Positions 17,034-27,500 of a stretch of 46,704 nt of DNA are shown in pieces. Position 1 is the stretch's first letter, and every line of letters begins with the position of its first letter. The stretch spans positions 1-46,704 of the IMG/VR virus record IMGVR_UViG_3300021091_000134; one strand, given 5' to 3'. The notes below the pieces were generated by a model. The model ran no database searches. It saw only the letters and a program-made list of their open reading frames with translations, and had not been told where the DNA came from. This DNA comes from a virus. Position numbers and translations under genes: made by a program.

Positions 17034-17169
17034 ATATCTTCTTTATCTTCATAAAGAAATCAATTTTTTAGTTAGAGTTGGTGGTTATACATATTCAGAT
17101 ATTATGATTATGCCCACTTTTTCTAGAAAAATAATGATTAAACAAAATATTTCAAACAAAGAAAAATAA
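16987..17169 (+). CDS. Probable +1 frameshift extension of the chaperone gene
   Basis: In the frame one base ahead of the 16260 gene, reading is open from just after TAG at 16984-16986 to TAA at 17167-17169. No start codon lies in the overlap. The encoded sequence looks like real protein: SGLNSEYLLYLHKEINFLVR, then VGGYTYSDIMIMPTFSRKIM, with a shape like the C-terminal parts of long-form tail chaperones. Entry would need a +1 (or -2) shift between 16987 and 17031. The best candidate sites are T6 at 17012-17017 (ACT TTT TTC) and the terminal CTC TGA, which resembles the prfB +1 site. A sequencing indel is the main alternative. Confidence 0.55.
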   Translation: MPFLDSTRLFSGLNSEYLLYLHKEINFLVRVGGYTYSDIMIMPTFSRKIMIKQNISNKEK

Positions 17170-17186
17170 AATTTTATAGTTTTTAT

Positions 17187-17196
17187 AATATTTATA
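17187..17196 (+). promoter_or_regulatory. Candidate late promoter motif (AATATTTATA)
   Basis: AATATTTATA followed by TTATAAATG, ending 16 nt before the ATG at 17213. It lies just after the stop of the frameshift extension. Confidence 0.5.
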
Positions 17197-17212
17197 TTAT
17201 AAATGAAAAATC

Positions 17213-18364
17213 ATGTTATATAAAAAAAACGGAAAAATTTTAGACATACTATATTTAATGTCTGAGTCTATTGATAATCTTTTAGGTGAAGGTATAATTG
17301 TTACACCAGATTCTAATGGAGAAGTCAAAACAAAAAAACAAAAGTTTACGGTAGTTGAAGATGATCAATTACCTCCTAACACTGATACTGAATTTTATAT
17401 TGAATTAAAAGATGCTAAAGAATATAAAAGTGACGTAAAAGTAGGTGATGAAATAGAAATAGAGGTGGTTGATATGGAATCTATGACTGATGATGGACTT
17501 TTAGATTTTTTATCTAGTGATGAAATAAGTGCAGAAGATTTAGAAAAAATTGTATTAGCTAGGGGGACAACTATAAGAGTTGCTGGGAAAGTATTAAAAT
17601 ATGGTCCTAGACAAATAAGTAGAATTAAAAAAGTTGCTAGTGCGGCATTACAAATGAAAAAATATGCCGAAAGATATGGAAAAAAAGTAGAACATAGTAG
17701 ATGTTATTGTTTAACAATATTTGATGATAATGTAGAAGAGGATAGTGGTAAAGCGGATATAAATGTATATAAAGCCTCAATTGCTGATCAACCAGAACAA
17801 ATTCAAGAAGATTTATTATCTACTTGGGATTATTGTGAAAATAAATATGGTAAATATATAATTGAGAAAGATGATAGGGATAAAACCTCTTTATCTTGTT
17901 CACAATTAGAAGATTGGTATGAGGATGCAGAAAGTTTAATAGATGATATGATTAGTGATTTACAACAATTTTATAAAATAAAAGGTTATAATAAAGAAAC
18001 CGAAAAGTATAAAGATTATTCAAGTAATAAATCTGTTGGTGAAAAAATAGTTCTTCACGATTACATGTTAATTAAGTTTAATGGTGATGTAACATATAGT
18101 CCTGGTGGTGGTGGATCTACTACAACATTATATAATGATGATCAGGTTGTAAAATTTGAAATATTAAAAACTTATGGAGAAAGAGGTGATACAGTTTTAG
18201 TACAAAAAGAAGGTACAACTAATAGATATATTATGGGGTTTGACACTGAAAAGGTAAAAAAAGCACAAGGAAACAACGCTTTTTGGGTTGTTAACGCTGA
18301 CGGTTCTATTAGTAATATTAAAACTGTTTGGAGTGGTAAAATATTAGAATATATAGATAATTAA
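17213..18364 (+). CDS. Unidentified tail structural protein
   Basis: 383 residues between the tail chaperone and the tape measure. The start at 17213 gives MLYKKNGKILDILYLMSESI. The Met at codon 16 (17258) is an alternative, since the sequence from there looks more like a mature start. The protein is acidic with beta-rich stretches (VKVGDEIEIEVVDMESM), a helical middle (RQISRIKKVASAALQMKKY), a CYC motif and a Gly-rich turn (SPGGGGSTTT). I do not recognise a family. By position it could be a hub or tail-completion component. The gene stops 1 nt before the tape measure start. Confidence 0.7.
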   Translation: MLYKKNGKILDILYLMSESIDNLLGEGIIVTPDSNGEVKTKKQKFTVVEDDQLPPNTDTEFYIELKDAKEYKSDVKVGDEIEIEVVDMESMTDDGLLDFLSSDEISAEDLEKIVLARGTTIRVAGKVLKYGPRQISRIKKVASAALQMKKYAERYGKKVEHSRCYCLTIFDDNVEEDSGKADINVYKASIADQPEQIQEDLLSTWDYCENKYGKYIIEKDDRDKTSLSCSQLEDWYEDAESLIDDMISDLQQFYKIKGYNKETEKYKDYSSNKSVGEKIVLHDYMLIKFNGDVTYSPGGGGSTTTLYNDDQVVKFEILKTYGERGDTVLVQKEGTTNRYIMGFDTEKVKKAQGNNAFWVVNADGSISNIKTVWSGKILEYIDN

Positions 18365-18365
18365 A

Positions 18366-20438
18366 ATGGGAGGAGATAAGGGTAAAGATTTACAACAACA
18401 ATTAGAAAAATTAGTTGATCAATTAAAAGTGTTCGCTAAAGATTCAGATATTTCTTCAGAAGCAGATAGAGAAGAAATAAAAAAATACGAAGAAGAAATA
18501 AAAAAACTTGAGAAGACAAGAGAACTACTCATTGAAAAAGGAGAAATTATTAAGGAGGAAGAAAAAGTTACTGCTAAATTAGTAAAACAATCAAAAGAAC
18601 TTTTAGGGAATCTTAAAAATATAAATACCGCAACTGGTTATATGTATAACCAAATCGCTGCCGCTGGTAATGATTTTAGAGAGTTTTTAACCAATTCAAA
18701 AAAACAATATGAATATGCCGAAAAAATGGCTGAAGTATACAAAAAAATTGGTGTGGATATAGGTATGACTGGAAAAGGTGCTAAATTCATGGAAAATAGT
18801 TTTAAAGGTGCTATGCCAGCAATTGCAGAAATGGGTATGGAAGCATCTTCATTATCTACAATATTCACAGAAATAAGTGAAGCCACAGGTAGAATGAGTA
18901 ATTTAACTAGTGAAGACGCTATTAGAATTGCTTCTTTAACCGAAGCTATGGATATGCAATCTAATGAAGCTGCTCAAATGGCGGATAGTTTTTCGTTAAT
19001 GGGTTTGTCTACTGAACAAATGGAAAAAAATGTTTTAGAAACTTATAAATCTGCACAATCTATGGGTTTAAATGCTACTAAAGTAATAAAAGAATTACAA
19101 AGTAATATGAAAACAATGTCAACATTTTCTTTTAAAAATGGTGTCAAAGGAATGACTGAAATGGCAAAACAGGCAGTTAAAATGAGAATGGATATGGCAG
19201 GTATGCTACAACTAGCAGATAAATTATATCAACCAGATGCTGCTATAGAGACTGCAGCTCAATTACAACTTTTAGGTGGTGATATTGCAGAAGCTTTTGG
19301 TGATCCGTTTACTTTAATGTATGAGGCTAGAAACAAACCCGAAGAATTGGCAAAAAGAATTTCTAAAATGACTGAAAATATGCTTCAATTTAATGAAGAA
19401 ACTGGTGAATATGAATTACCAGCAGAAGCTAGAATGCAATTTCAGGCATTAGATCAACAATTGAATTTAGGGGTGGATAATATGATTGAAATGTCCAGAC
19501 AAGCAGCTAAGATTGGGGACATAAAAATGAAATTTACATCGGTAGGTGATGATGAAATGAAAGAGAGTTTGGCTTCAATAGCTAAATTTAAAGATGGTAA
19601 ATTTGTTATAGAAACTGAAGAATTTGGTGATTTGGGTTTAGATCAAATTACTGATGATATGGCAGAAACTATTATGAAAGAACAACAAACATCTGAAGAA
19701 AGTCTTAGAGATATTGCAACACATACTAAAAAAATGTCTGATCAAGTTGATAATATGAGAGAGGGTGGGAAGTATAAAGTCGCTGGTTTAACAAATATAT
19801 ATGAATTAACTGCAGATGAAATTGCACCTGTTTTACAAAACATGAAAGATGGGGTTGGTAAGTTATCAGATACTTTTATAGATAATAGTAAATCTTTCAT
19901 CGATGATATGTTTAAAAATTCTGGAGATGAAAAAAGTGTTATAGATGATGCTATGACTGAAATGGATAATTTAAAAAATCAAATTAAAGATAAAGTTATA
20001 ACAACTTTTGGTGATTTAGTAATTAGTAGTAAGAAACTTGAAGAGACTTTTCATGCAATAGGTGGTGGTTCAGGAAAAGGAAATACTGGTGGTGCGGATC
20101 CATATCATGGGGATTTTATGTTAAGATCTTCAGGAGAAATTACAAGTTTTTCTAACGAAGATGATATTATTGGTGCAAAAAAAGGTGGACCTTTAGATAA
20201 ATTAATGGATAAAAGTTTAACAATACCCGAAACCACTTCAATGACTTCAAAAATAGAATTTGGTAAAATAGATATATCAGGAAAAATAGAAATAACTTCA
20301 CCAGATGGGTCTTCTAAAAATATCGATATGGAATCTATAAAACCACAAATAGTAAAAACTATAATTTCACATTTAAATGGTACATTTAGGAATGGCGGAG
20401 TACCTTCAAGTAAAGAAACAACTGATTATATGGGATAA
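18366..20438 (+). CDS. Tape measure protein
   Basis: 690 residues, close to T4 gp29 in scale (590). The N-terminal 100 residues form a coiled coil (KKYEEEIKKLEKTRELLIEK). A long helical region follows with the repetitive Ala/Met-rich segments typical of tape measures (ATGRMSNLTSEDAIRIASL, then EAMDMQSNEAAQMADSF). There is then a Gly-rich linker (GGGSGKGNTGG) and a beta-type tail. Tape measures span the tube lumen, set tail length and leave during DNA ejection. I saw no enzyme domain. The position after the chaperone and before the baseplate genes supports the call. Confidence 0.82.
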   Translation: MGGDKGKDLQQQLEKLVDQLKVFAKDSDISSEADREEIKKYEEEIKKLEKTRELLIEKGEIIKEEEKVTAKLVKQSKELLGNLKNINTATGYMYNQIAAAGNDFREFLTNSKKQYEYAEKMAEVYKKIGVDIGMTGKGAKFMENSFKGAMPAIAEMGMEASSLSTIFTEISEATGRMSNLTSEDAIRIASLTEAMDMQSNEAAQMADSFSLMGLSTEQMEKNVLETYKSAQSMGLNATKVIKELQSNMKTMSTFSFKNGVKGMTEMAKQAVKMRMDMAGMLQLADKLYQPDAAIETAAQLQLLGGDIAEAFGDPFTLMYEARNKPEELAKRISKMTENMLQFNEETGEYELPAEARMQFQALDQQLNLGVDNMIEMSRQAAKIGDIKMKFTSVGDDEMKESLASIAKFKDGKFVIETEEFGDLGLDQITDDMAETIMKEQQTSEESLRDIATHTKKMSDQVDNMREGGKYKVAGLTNIYELTADEIAPVLQNMKDGVGKLSDTFIDNSKSFIDDMFKNSGDEKSVIDDAMTEMDNLKNQIKDKVITTFGDLVISSKKLEETFHAIGGGSGKGNTGGADPYHGDFMLRSSGEITSFSNEDDIIGAKKGGPLDKLMDKSLTIPETTSMTSKIEFGKIDISGKIEITSPDGSSKNIDMESIKPQIVKTIISHLNGTFRNGGVPSSKETTDYMG

Positions 20439-20633
20439 AATAAAAAATTTTTTATTTTTTTTTTAATTTACTATTGACTTTACAAAATAAATTTCCTATT
20501 ATTACAAGAACCTGCAAATACAAGTAAATAATAATATATATTTTATATTAAAACAAGAACAAATATAAATAATATTATTTAATTATCCAGAATTTTATTG
20601 ATCTAATATTTATATAATAAGAAAATATTATAT
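20439..20633 (+). other. 195-nt intergenic region with AT hairpin and late motif
   Basis: Just after the tape measure stop, AAAATAAAAAA and TTTTTTATTTT form a perfect but A/T-only inverted repeat followed by a T-run, a weak terminator candidate. A TTGAC at 20474-20478 has no good TAnnTTTG partner. A late motif lies at 20605-20614. I see no ORF worth reporting in it. Confidence 0.5.
20605..20614 (+). promoter_or_regulatory. Candidate late promoter motif (AATATTTATA)
   Basis: CTAATATTTATATAATAAG context, nearly the same as upstream of the tail tube gene. The motif ends 19 nt before the ATG at 20634. Confidence 0.55.
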
Positions 20634-23600
20634 ATGGCAGGAATATTAGATTACAATAAAGGTATTTTTTCTACACAAGAATTTAGGAATAGTTTATTAA
20701 GTAGAAATTTACCACCACCTGTAAATCAAACTTTAACTCAGGCAGGATTAACTTCATTTTTAAATGATATTGGTAAAGTTATTAATGTACCTGTAAATGG
20801 TACTGCAAATGAGAATATACCAGTTCATTATAATGAAAATGAAAAACTATTTCCTTTAGGTACATTTTATAGAACAACACAAAATGTTAATCTAAACAGA
20901 TTTATTCCACAAGATGAACAATATGAAGTTTATGAATTAACTATTCCACCTAATTTAGGTTATCCACTACCTGAAGGTTTTGGTGAAAAGGTAAGAGATG
21001 ATTATCCTTCATCGTATAATCAAGAACAATTTTTTTTAGTAAACAAAGGTGATCAAAAAGGAGTAAAGTTTCCATTTAATGTTATTGATACATATAAATC
21101 TTTGAATTTTCAAAGAGAAAGTTCATTAGGATTGTTAGGTGGTCAACAATTAGAAAAAACTATAATAGATAAAATTGCACAAGTTTCAGAAGAAACAGGT
21201 AATTCTAATAAAAAAACAGGATACATTACAGAACCAGTTGGTAATATAGTAGATAACTATGTTAATAGATTAAGGGGTAATGATCAATTCTTCAATACAT
21301 TACCTAATAATGCAATTGGGTGGAATGAATATAATAGTAGTGTTAAATCAGGTGATGAATTATTAAAATCAGATTTAGATTTAAAAGAAGGTGTTGAACC
21401 AACTATGTCTACTGAAATAAGAATGAATACATTATTAAGTAGAACTAGTGTTACACAAGTATCATTCGCATTTAATTTAATGAATAGAAATGATTATCGA
21501 CCATTGTATGAAGATAGAAGATTGGATGGTACGTCAGATGCGGGATTAAATGCAAGATATTATATTGGTACAGAAAAAAATACTAATAGGGGGAAACTAA
21601 TAACTCAAACTTTCAAAAGTGAAGATTTTAATGGATTAACTGATACATCTGGAAACGCAAAAAGAACTACTATAGAAGGTATAGGTGAACCATCAGGTGA
21701 ACCAAATAAATTCTTTTGGGCAACTGGTGGTGAACAAAATTTTAACGAAAAAACACTTTTATATAAAACACAACAATTAGTTAATAATAATCAGAACGAT
21801 GTTTTTATTAATCAAACTAAAAAATATTTTAAAGATAAACAACAAGGTAGAATTATAAGTAGGGGTAACGCAATTAAAACTATAGATTTAATAGATATAG
21901 ATGGTAATGGTAATTTTTGTAGAGTTTGGACTGTTAATGATAGATATAGTTATGCAAACGCAATAAGAAATACTGGTTTATTTAGTTCACCAAGTGTAGA
22001 TTTACAAGGTTTTTCTGTAAGTAAAGATAGGGCATCTCAAAGCGTTTTAATGGAAAATGGTATTCCCAAGTATCATCCCACAATATTAGATTCTTCAACA
22101 ACACGTAAAAAGTTTATGTTATCTATCGAAAATTTAGCTTGGGCAGATAATTTGGCAGATTTACCTTTAAGTGAAATTGGTCCTGGAGATATTTTAAGTG
22201 GTACAAAAGGTAGAATAATGTGGTTTCCACCATATGAGTTAACTTTTGATGATAGTACTTCTGCAAATTGGACTAAAAATGAATTTATAGGTAGAAGTGA
22301 ACCTGTATTTACTTATAATAATTCTAGTAGGTCAGGTTCATTAGGTTTTAAAATAATTGTGGATCATCCTAGAGTTATTAATTGTTATAGAGGAAATTCT
22401 ACAAATCTTACTGAAAGATTTTTTGCTGGGTGTGCCACACCTGAAGAATTTTTAAGGGCGTTAGAATGTGCAGTACCTCAATCTGATTTAGAAGAAATTA
22501 AAAAGAAAATAAAAGAAAAAGAACCTCAAAAAAGAGTAGATGTTGAAAAAGATACTGATAAAGGTGATGTTAAATTAATACAGGATGTTGAATGTAATGA
22601 TGCGACTGAAAATTGTAAAGCTAAACGAACTCCATCTGAACCTGATATAAATACAATAGTAAGTCAGATTAAAACTTTTTTAGAAAAACAAAGTAATAAT
22701 ACAAACCCAAAAGTAAAAATAACATTGAATGGTTGGGTCGGTAATGGATCAACTGAAAACTTGTTAGGTGAAACAATTACAGATGGAAAAGATTTAAGTA
22801 AAAGTTTTGCAGATAAAGTCAAATCTGAAATTGAAAGTAAGTTACAATCTTCTGGAATAGATCCAAAATTAATTTTAAATATTAGTTGGGAAGTAAAAGG
22901 AAATATCGCAACATCTAATGACACTGAAAATGATTATAGAGTTGCGGTTGTTATGGAAAATGATACAGAAAACTCTAAAGATTTGGGGGTTAAGGAAGAA
23001 GAGAAAGATGGTGAAAGTTCTTTTAATCCTGAAGATATAAGATTAATCGATAATTTGATTATAGATGAAAATGTATATTTTGATTTTATAGATGAAAATT
23101 ATCCTAATTATTTTAGATATATTTCACAAAAAATAAAATATTTTCATCCAGGATTCCATAGTATTACACCAGAAGGTTTTAATAGTAGATTAACATTCTT
23201 AAATCAATGTATGAGGCAGGGTCCTAGTATATATGACAAAAAAACTTTGAAGGACGGTACAGAAGTTGGGGTTCAACCACAAAATCTATCTTTTGGTAGA
23301 CCACCTATTTGTATATTACGTATAGGAGATTTTTTTCATACAAAAATTGCCATTAATAGTTTATCAATAACTTATGACGGGCCTCAATGGGATATTAATC
23401 CCGAAGGTATAGGGGTTCAACCAATGATTGCAACAGTATCTTTATCTATCGATTATATTGGTGGTCATTCATTAGTTGGTCCACTTAATAGGTTACAAAA
23501 CGCAGTTTCATTTAATTATTATGCAAATACTGAAATGTATGATGTTAGATCAGACAGTATAGACGATTCAACAGGAAAAGTTGTAGACGGTATAAAATTA

Positions 23601-24242
23601 GGTGAATTTAAAAAAAAATTAGTAGGGGAAGAAAATTTAAATAAGTATATAAATAGTTTAAAGAAAGAAGGTATTATTGATCAAGAAAAAGAAAACGAAA
23701 AAAATGAAAACAGTGAAAAAAATACTGAAAATACTGGAGTTTTAGAAATTTCTAAAAAAGATGGTCAATCTATTATTGTTAAAACAAAAAATGGTAAACC
23801 TGCGGCGGAACAAGAAATAGATGGAAAAACAGAAGAAAATAATAAAATAGTATTAATTGTAGAAGTAGGAAATTCTAAAGAAGAAATAACTGGAGATAAT
23901 TCAGAATCTTTTATCGAAACAGATGTTTTTGATGTCGCAATATTCCCTAAATTCGAAGGTAAAATAATGGATTTTAAAACATTAGAAGACTTAGAAACTG
24001 CGGTTACGGACTCTAAGAATTTTTTAGATACTTTAATAGCTGAAAAACAATTATATCCTTCATCGGTATCTAATTCAGAAATTAGAAAAGCAGAAAATGA
24101 TTTAAAACAAAAAGAGAAAGATTTAGAAAAATATAAATCAAGTGTTTCGGATAAAGTTACTGTAACTGCTTACTTATCTAAAAATAAAAAAACAACAACA
24201 ACAAATAAATCATTTACTATCACTAAAGATGGGTTAAATTAA
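20634..24242 (+). CDS. Large tail tube-cap/baseplate protein with OmpA-like domain
   Basis: 1202 residues. Two segments look like tube-initiator or baseplate domains of T4-type phages: about residues 525-610 (RIMWFPPYELTFDD, then FTYNNSSRSGSLGFKIIVDH) and about 880-975 (SFGRPPICILRIGDFFHTKI, then GIGVQPMIATVSLSIDYIGG, then GPLNRLQNAVSFNYYA). Between them, at about 667-780, is a region resembling an OmpA-type peptidoglycan-binding domain: ITLNGWVGNGS, LSKSFADKVKSEIESKL, SSGIDPKLI and a Tyr-Arg-Val-Ala-Val strand. The C-terminal 200 residues are charged and repetitive. It is probably part of the central baseplate, and the OmpA-like domain may touch host peptidoglycan. The gp48/gp54-like role is inferred from position and fold hints. 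Confidence 0.75.
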   Translation: MAGILDYNKGIFSTQEFRNSLLSRNLPPPVNQTLTQAGLTSFLNDIGKVINVPVNGTANENIPVHYNENEKLFPLGTFYRTTQNVNLNRFIPQDEQYEVYELTIPPNLGYPLPEGFGEKVRDDYPSSYNQEQFFLVNKGDQKGVKFPFNVIDTYKSLNFQRESSLGLLGGQQLEKTIIDKIAQVSEETGNSNKKTGYITEPVGNIVDNYVNRLRGNDQFFNTLPNNAIGWNEYNSSVKSGDELLKSDLDLKEGVEPTMSTEIRMNTLLSRTSVTQVSFAFNLMNRNDYRPLYEDRRLDGTSDAGLNARYYIGTEKNTNRGKLITQTFKSEDFNGLTDTSGNAKRTTIEGIGEPSGEPNKFFWATGGEQNFNEKTLLYKTQQLVNNNQNDVFINQTKKYFKDKQQGRIISRGNAIKTIDLIDIDGNGNFCRVWTVNDRYSYANAIRNTGLFSSPSVDLQGFSVSKDRASQSVLMENGIPKYHPTILDSSTTRKKFMLSIENLAWADNLADLPLSEIGPGDILSGTKGRIMWFPPYELTFDDSTSANWTKNEFIGRSEPVFTYNNSSRSGSLGFKIIVDHPRVINCYRGNSTNLTERFFAGCATPEEFLRALECAVPQSDLEEIKKKIKEKEPQKRVDVEKDTDKGDVKLIQDVECNDATENCKAKRTPSEPDINTIVSQIKTFLEKQSNNTNPKVKITLNGWVGNGSTENLLGETITDGKDLSKSFADKVKSEIESKLQSSGIDPKLILNISWEVKGNIATSNDTENDYRVAVVMENDTENSKDLGVKEEEKDGESSFNPEDIRLIDNLIIDENVYFDFIDENYPNYFRYISQKIKYFHPGFHSITPEGFNSRLTFLNQCMRQGPSIYDKKTLKDGTEVGVQPQNLSFGRPPICILRIGDFFHTKIAINSLSITYDGPQWDINPEGIGVQPMIATVSLSIDYIGGHSLVGPLNRLQNAVSFNYYANTEMYDVRSDSIDDSTGKVVDGIKLGEFKKKLVGEENLNKYINSLKKEGIIDQEKENEKNENSEKNTENTGVLEISKKDGQSIIVKTKNGKPAAEQEIDGKTEENNKIVLIVEVGNSKEEITGDNSESFIETDVFDVAIFPKFEGKIMDFKTLEDLETAVTDSKNFLDTLIAEKQLYPSSVSNSEIRKAENDLKQKEKDLEKYKSSVSDKVTVTAYLSKNKKTTTTNKSFTITKDGLN

Positions 24243-24247
24243 TAAAA

Positions 24248-24574
24248 ATGGGAAAAGAATATTTTGATAGATATCAGAGTTTTAAATTTGATGGTAAATA
24301 TTTACCTTTACCTTATATAGGTATTCCACCTAAAGGATCTGATAAAAGTGTGGTTTATGAATCACAATTTTCTAGATTAGATAAATTAAGTCAAAAATAT
24401 TACAATAATCCTTATCATGGATGGTTAATAATGTTGGCAAATCCACAATACGGTGGTGTGGAAGAAAATATACCTGATGGTGAAATTATAAGAATACCTT
24501 TTCCATTTAGAGACAGTATACAACAGTATATAGATGAAACTCAAAAATATATTAATTATTATATCAAAAAGTAA
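24248..24574 (+). CDS. Baseplate wedge protein, gp53/LysM-like
   Basis: 108 residues. The core (SQFSRLDKLSQKYYNNPYHG, then WLIMLANPQYG, then IPDGEIIRIPFP) has the LysM-like pattern shared by T4 gp53 and small LysM proteins of contractile tails: a helix of the D.L...YY.dp..WW...N type, then a beta-strand iP.G..i.IP. T4 gp53 joins the wedges to the hub. This version is shorter than T4 gp53 (196) and lacks its N-terminal part. It sits between the tube-cap protein and the hub protein, 5 nt and 6 nt away, as expected for one operon. Confidence 0.8.
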   Translation: MGKEYFDRYQSFKFDGKYLPLPYIGIPPKGSDKSVVYESQFSRLDKLSQKYYNNPYHGWLIMLANPQYGGVEENIPDGEIIRIPFPFRDSIQQYIDETQKYINYYIKK

Positions 24575-24580
24575 AATTTA

Positions 24581-27500
24581 ATGGCTAAAGTTGAAAAAGT
24601 TGGAAAAGCGTTTATTGTAGATCCAAACCCGCCAGGTATGGAGATAGTTCCACCAGAAGATTTATTCATTTATGTTAAATTTTCTGCCTATCCTAGAAGT
24701 AGAGTTACGTATGGTGGACAAACATTGGAAGGTAATGCCATTAATTTTAATAATGGTATTGAGGATGAGGTACACTTCATCTCAACTAAAATAAAATATG
24801 ATTATAAAACAGGTAAGCTTGATCCTCCTTTACAAAAAACATATGCAACTACAGATTGGACTAACATAGGTGGTTTTAATGCTTCAGACACTAAAAGTGC
24901 TGGTGTGTTAGAAGGTTTTGGTATAAAATCTATAGATATTAAATACAATTCTAGTTTAGTACCTACTGTGGATATCACATTTACAGATGTGAGGGGTGGT
25001 GCATTATTTGACGTAATTAAAGATGAAGACAGATTATCACCATATAGTATATTTTTTAAAATGCCTTACCCTGTATTTAATTTATCGGTAAAAGGTTATT
25101 TTGGACAAAAAGTAGATTTTTGTTTACATATGATTAATTGGACATCTAATTTTGATGGGAGTACAGGTAATTTTGACATTACCGCCAACTTCTTAGGTTT
25201 TCAGCAGGCTTTTTTAAATGATATGGTTTTAGGGAATATTATAGGTACAATTAATACTACTGAAGGTTATAATAATTTAAATCGTATATTTGATGAAAGT
25301 AAATCTGAAATAGGTAGTTCTGATTTAGGTGGAAAAACTTTAGAAGATTTAAGAAATAGTGGTGAATTAAATATAAGAAAAATAGATGATTTTTTTACAC
25401 AAATTAGTAAGTTACAAGTACAATCAGAAATAATTAAAACTGAAATAAACAGTTTTCAATTCCTAAAAGATTTAAATGGTAAATTAAGTCTTTTAAAAAC
25501 ACTTAAATCTTTTATAGGTAATGCAATTCAAAAAGAACCTAAAAGTGATTCTAATGGTAGTGATGAAAAAACAGTACAATCTAAATCTTATTTAGAATTA
25601 GAAAATAGAATTGATATTATTGATACATCACCAATAAAAGACGATGAATTAATAAAAAATAAAAATTATTTATCTATAAGGGATTATGTTGTTTTTAATT
25701 CTATAAATAGGGCATCTTTTAAATCTTATATTTCTACTTTAAATTCTATTATTTTAAAATATAAAGAATATTTAAAATCTGATCAAAGAATAAAATATCA
25801 ACCTAACAACACCTTAGAAAGTGCAAAATTAAAAGATATTTTAAAAACACAAAAAATCAAAACAAATGAGACAGTTGAATCTACTAAAGATAGGGATTTA
25901 ATTGATTCATTTTTTGATATAACTAATGAAGAAAATTGGGAGAACTATATAGTATCACCAACTAAAGGAGTTAATTTAAAACCAGATCCAAAAAGATTAG
26001 ATTTTATTTTAGAAAGTTTTTATACAACTGGTTCAGAAATTAATTTACTTAAAAATTATGATAAAGGCCCTGACATAAATAATAATTTAAATACAGATAG
26101 ATTAAAAAAAAATATTTCAGATAAAATTTATTATTCACCAAAAACTAATTTGTTACCTACATCAAATGTTTTAGTTGCAGATTTTAGGAAACAAAGAGCG
26201 TTATTAGAAGATAGTATAATTGATTTGGAAGAAATAGTGAAAATACAAAAAGAAATTGTACAGGAAGAAATTAACGAAAAATTATTAGAAAATTTTAGAA
26301 AAGAATTTAATTTTAATCCTACCATTGGTAAATGTTTTGAGATTATTGCGAATAATACTCAGGCAATGGTAGAAACAATATATGATATAAGTGTTGCGGC
26401 AGAAGATAAAACTAAAGCCGAAAATAGAAAGTCCATTTTAAAAACATATGAAACAGATGTCCCAACAGGTATAGACGGTGTTGCTTGGCCTTCAATATAT
26501 CAAAAAGGAGATAAAGGTGATTTAGAAGAAATTTATATGGGAGATGTTTTGGGTATTAATACTTCAGATTTTCCTGAATTGGATTTTGTTGAGAGAGTTT
26601 TTGAAAATATTGTTGGTAAAACAAAAACTTTAGAAGATGTCACAAAAGCTAGTGTTTTAAAAAATGGTTTAGATACAGATAATTGGTTTCCTATTAATCC
26701 AATAGATTATAAAGTAAATCCTTGGATAAAATTAAATTCACTGAATGATGTACAAAGTATAGGTAATGAATTATTAGAAAAGTTTTTTACTAGAGTATCA
26801 TTATTAAATAATTACACAAAGTTCTCTCCATCGACAGGATTAAGAAATATAGATGAATACGCTAGGTTAGAATCCATTTCTGCAAATAAAACAATATTTT
26901 CAGAAAAAGCTAGAAAAATAATTTCTAATTTATTAATAGAAATTGAAAATCAATTAAATAATCCTAATACACCTGTTGTTGCAGCAGAATCTTTTAATAT
27001 AAAAAAATGTAAATTTTATAATGATTTTATTATTGAAAATAATATAGGGTATGAAATAAGTGAGGTAAATGGGTATCAAAAGATAGGGGATTTTAAAATT
27101 AGTGGAATTTTTTCTGATGATATAGAATATATTTTATTTGATGAAAAAGGTATTGTTAATAATAATAAAAAATTATTTCAAGAAATTAAAGATGATGAAA
27201 TTTATAGAAAATTAACCGATCCTAATGCTGGTAACATTATTAATAAAGAAGTAAAAGGTCCAGAGTTATTCTATAAAAACTTCTACTCAGGTGCAAATAA
27301 TTTAACCACGTATAATTCATATAATATTTGGTATAAAGAAGTAGGGAATAGAATTTTAAAAAATAGTAATAATTTAATTTTAGGTGATTTATCTAAATGT
27401 AGGTTAGAGGATGTAAATCCTACTGGTTCAACTAATGATAGTCTTTATATAAACTCAACTTATTTTAATAAAACATATACAGGAAAAACAGATTATGGTG

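Noticed and set aside
20474-20504. TTGAC with TATTATTA as a host-type promoter
   Set aside because: The second element matches only four of six informative positions. The nearby late motif explains the region better.
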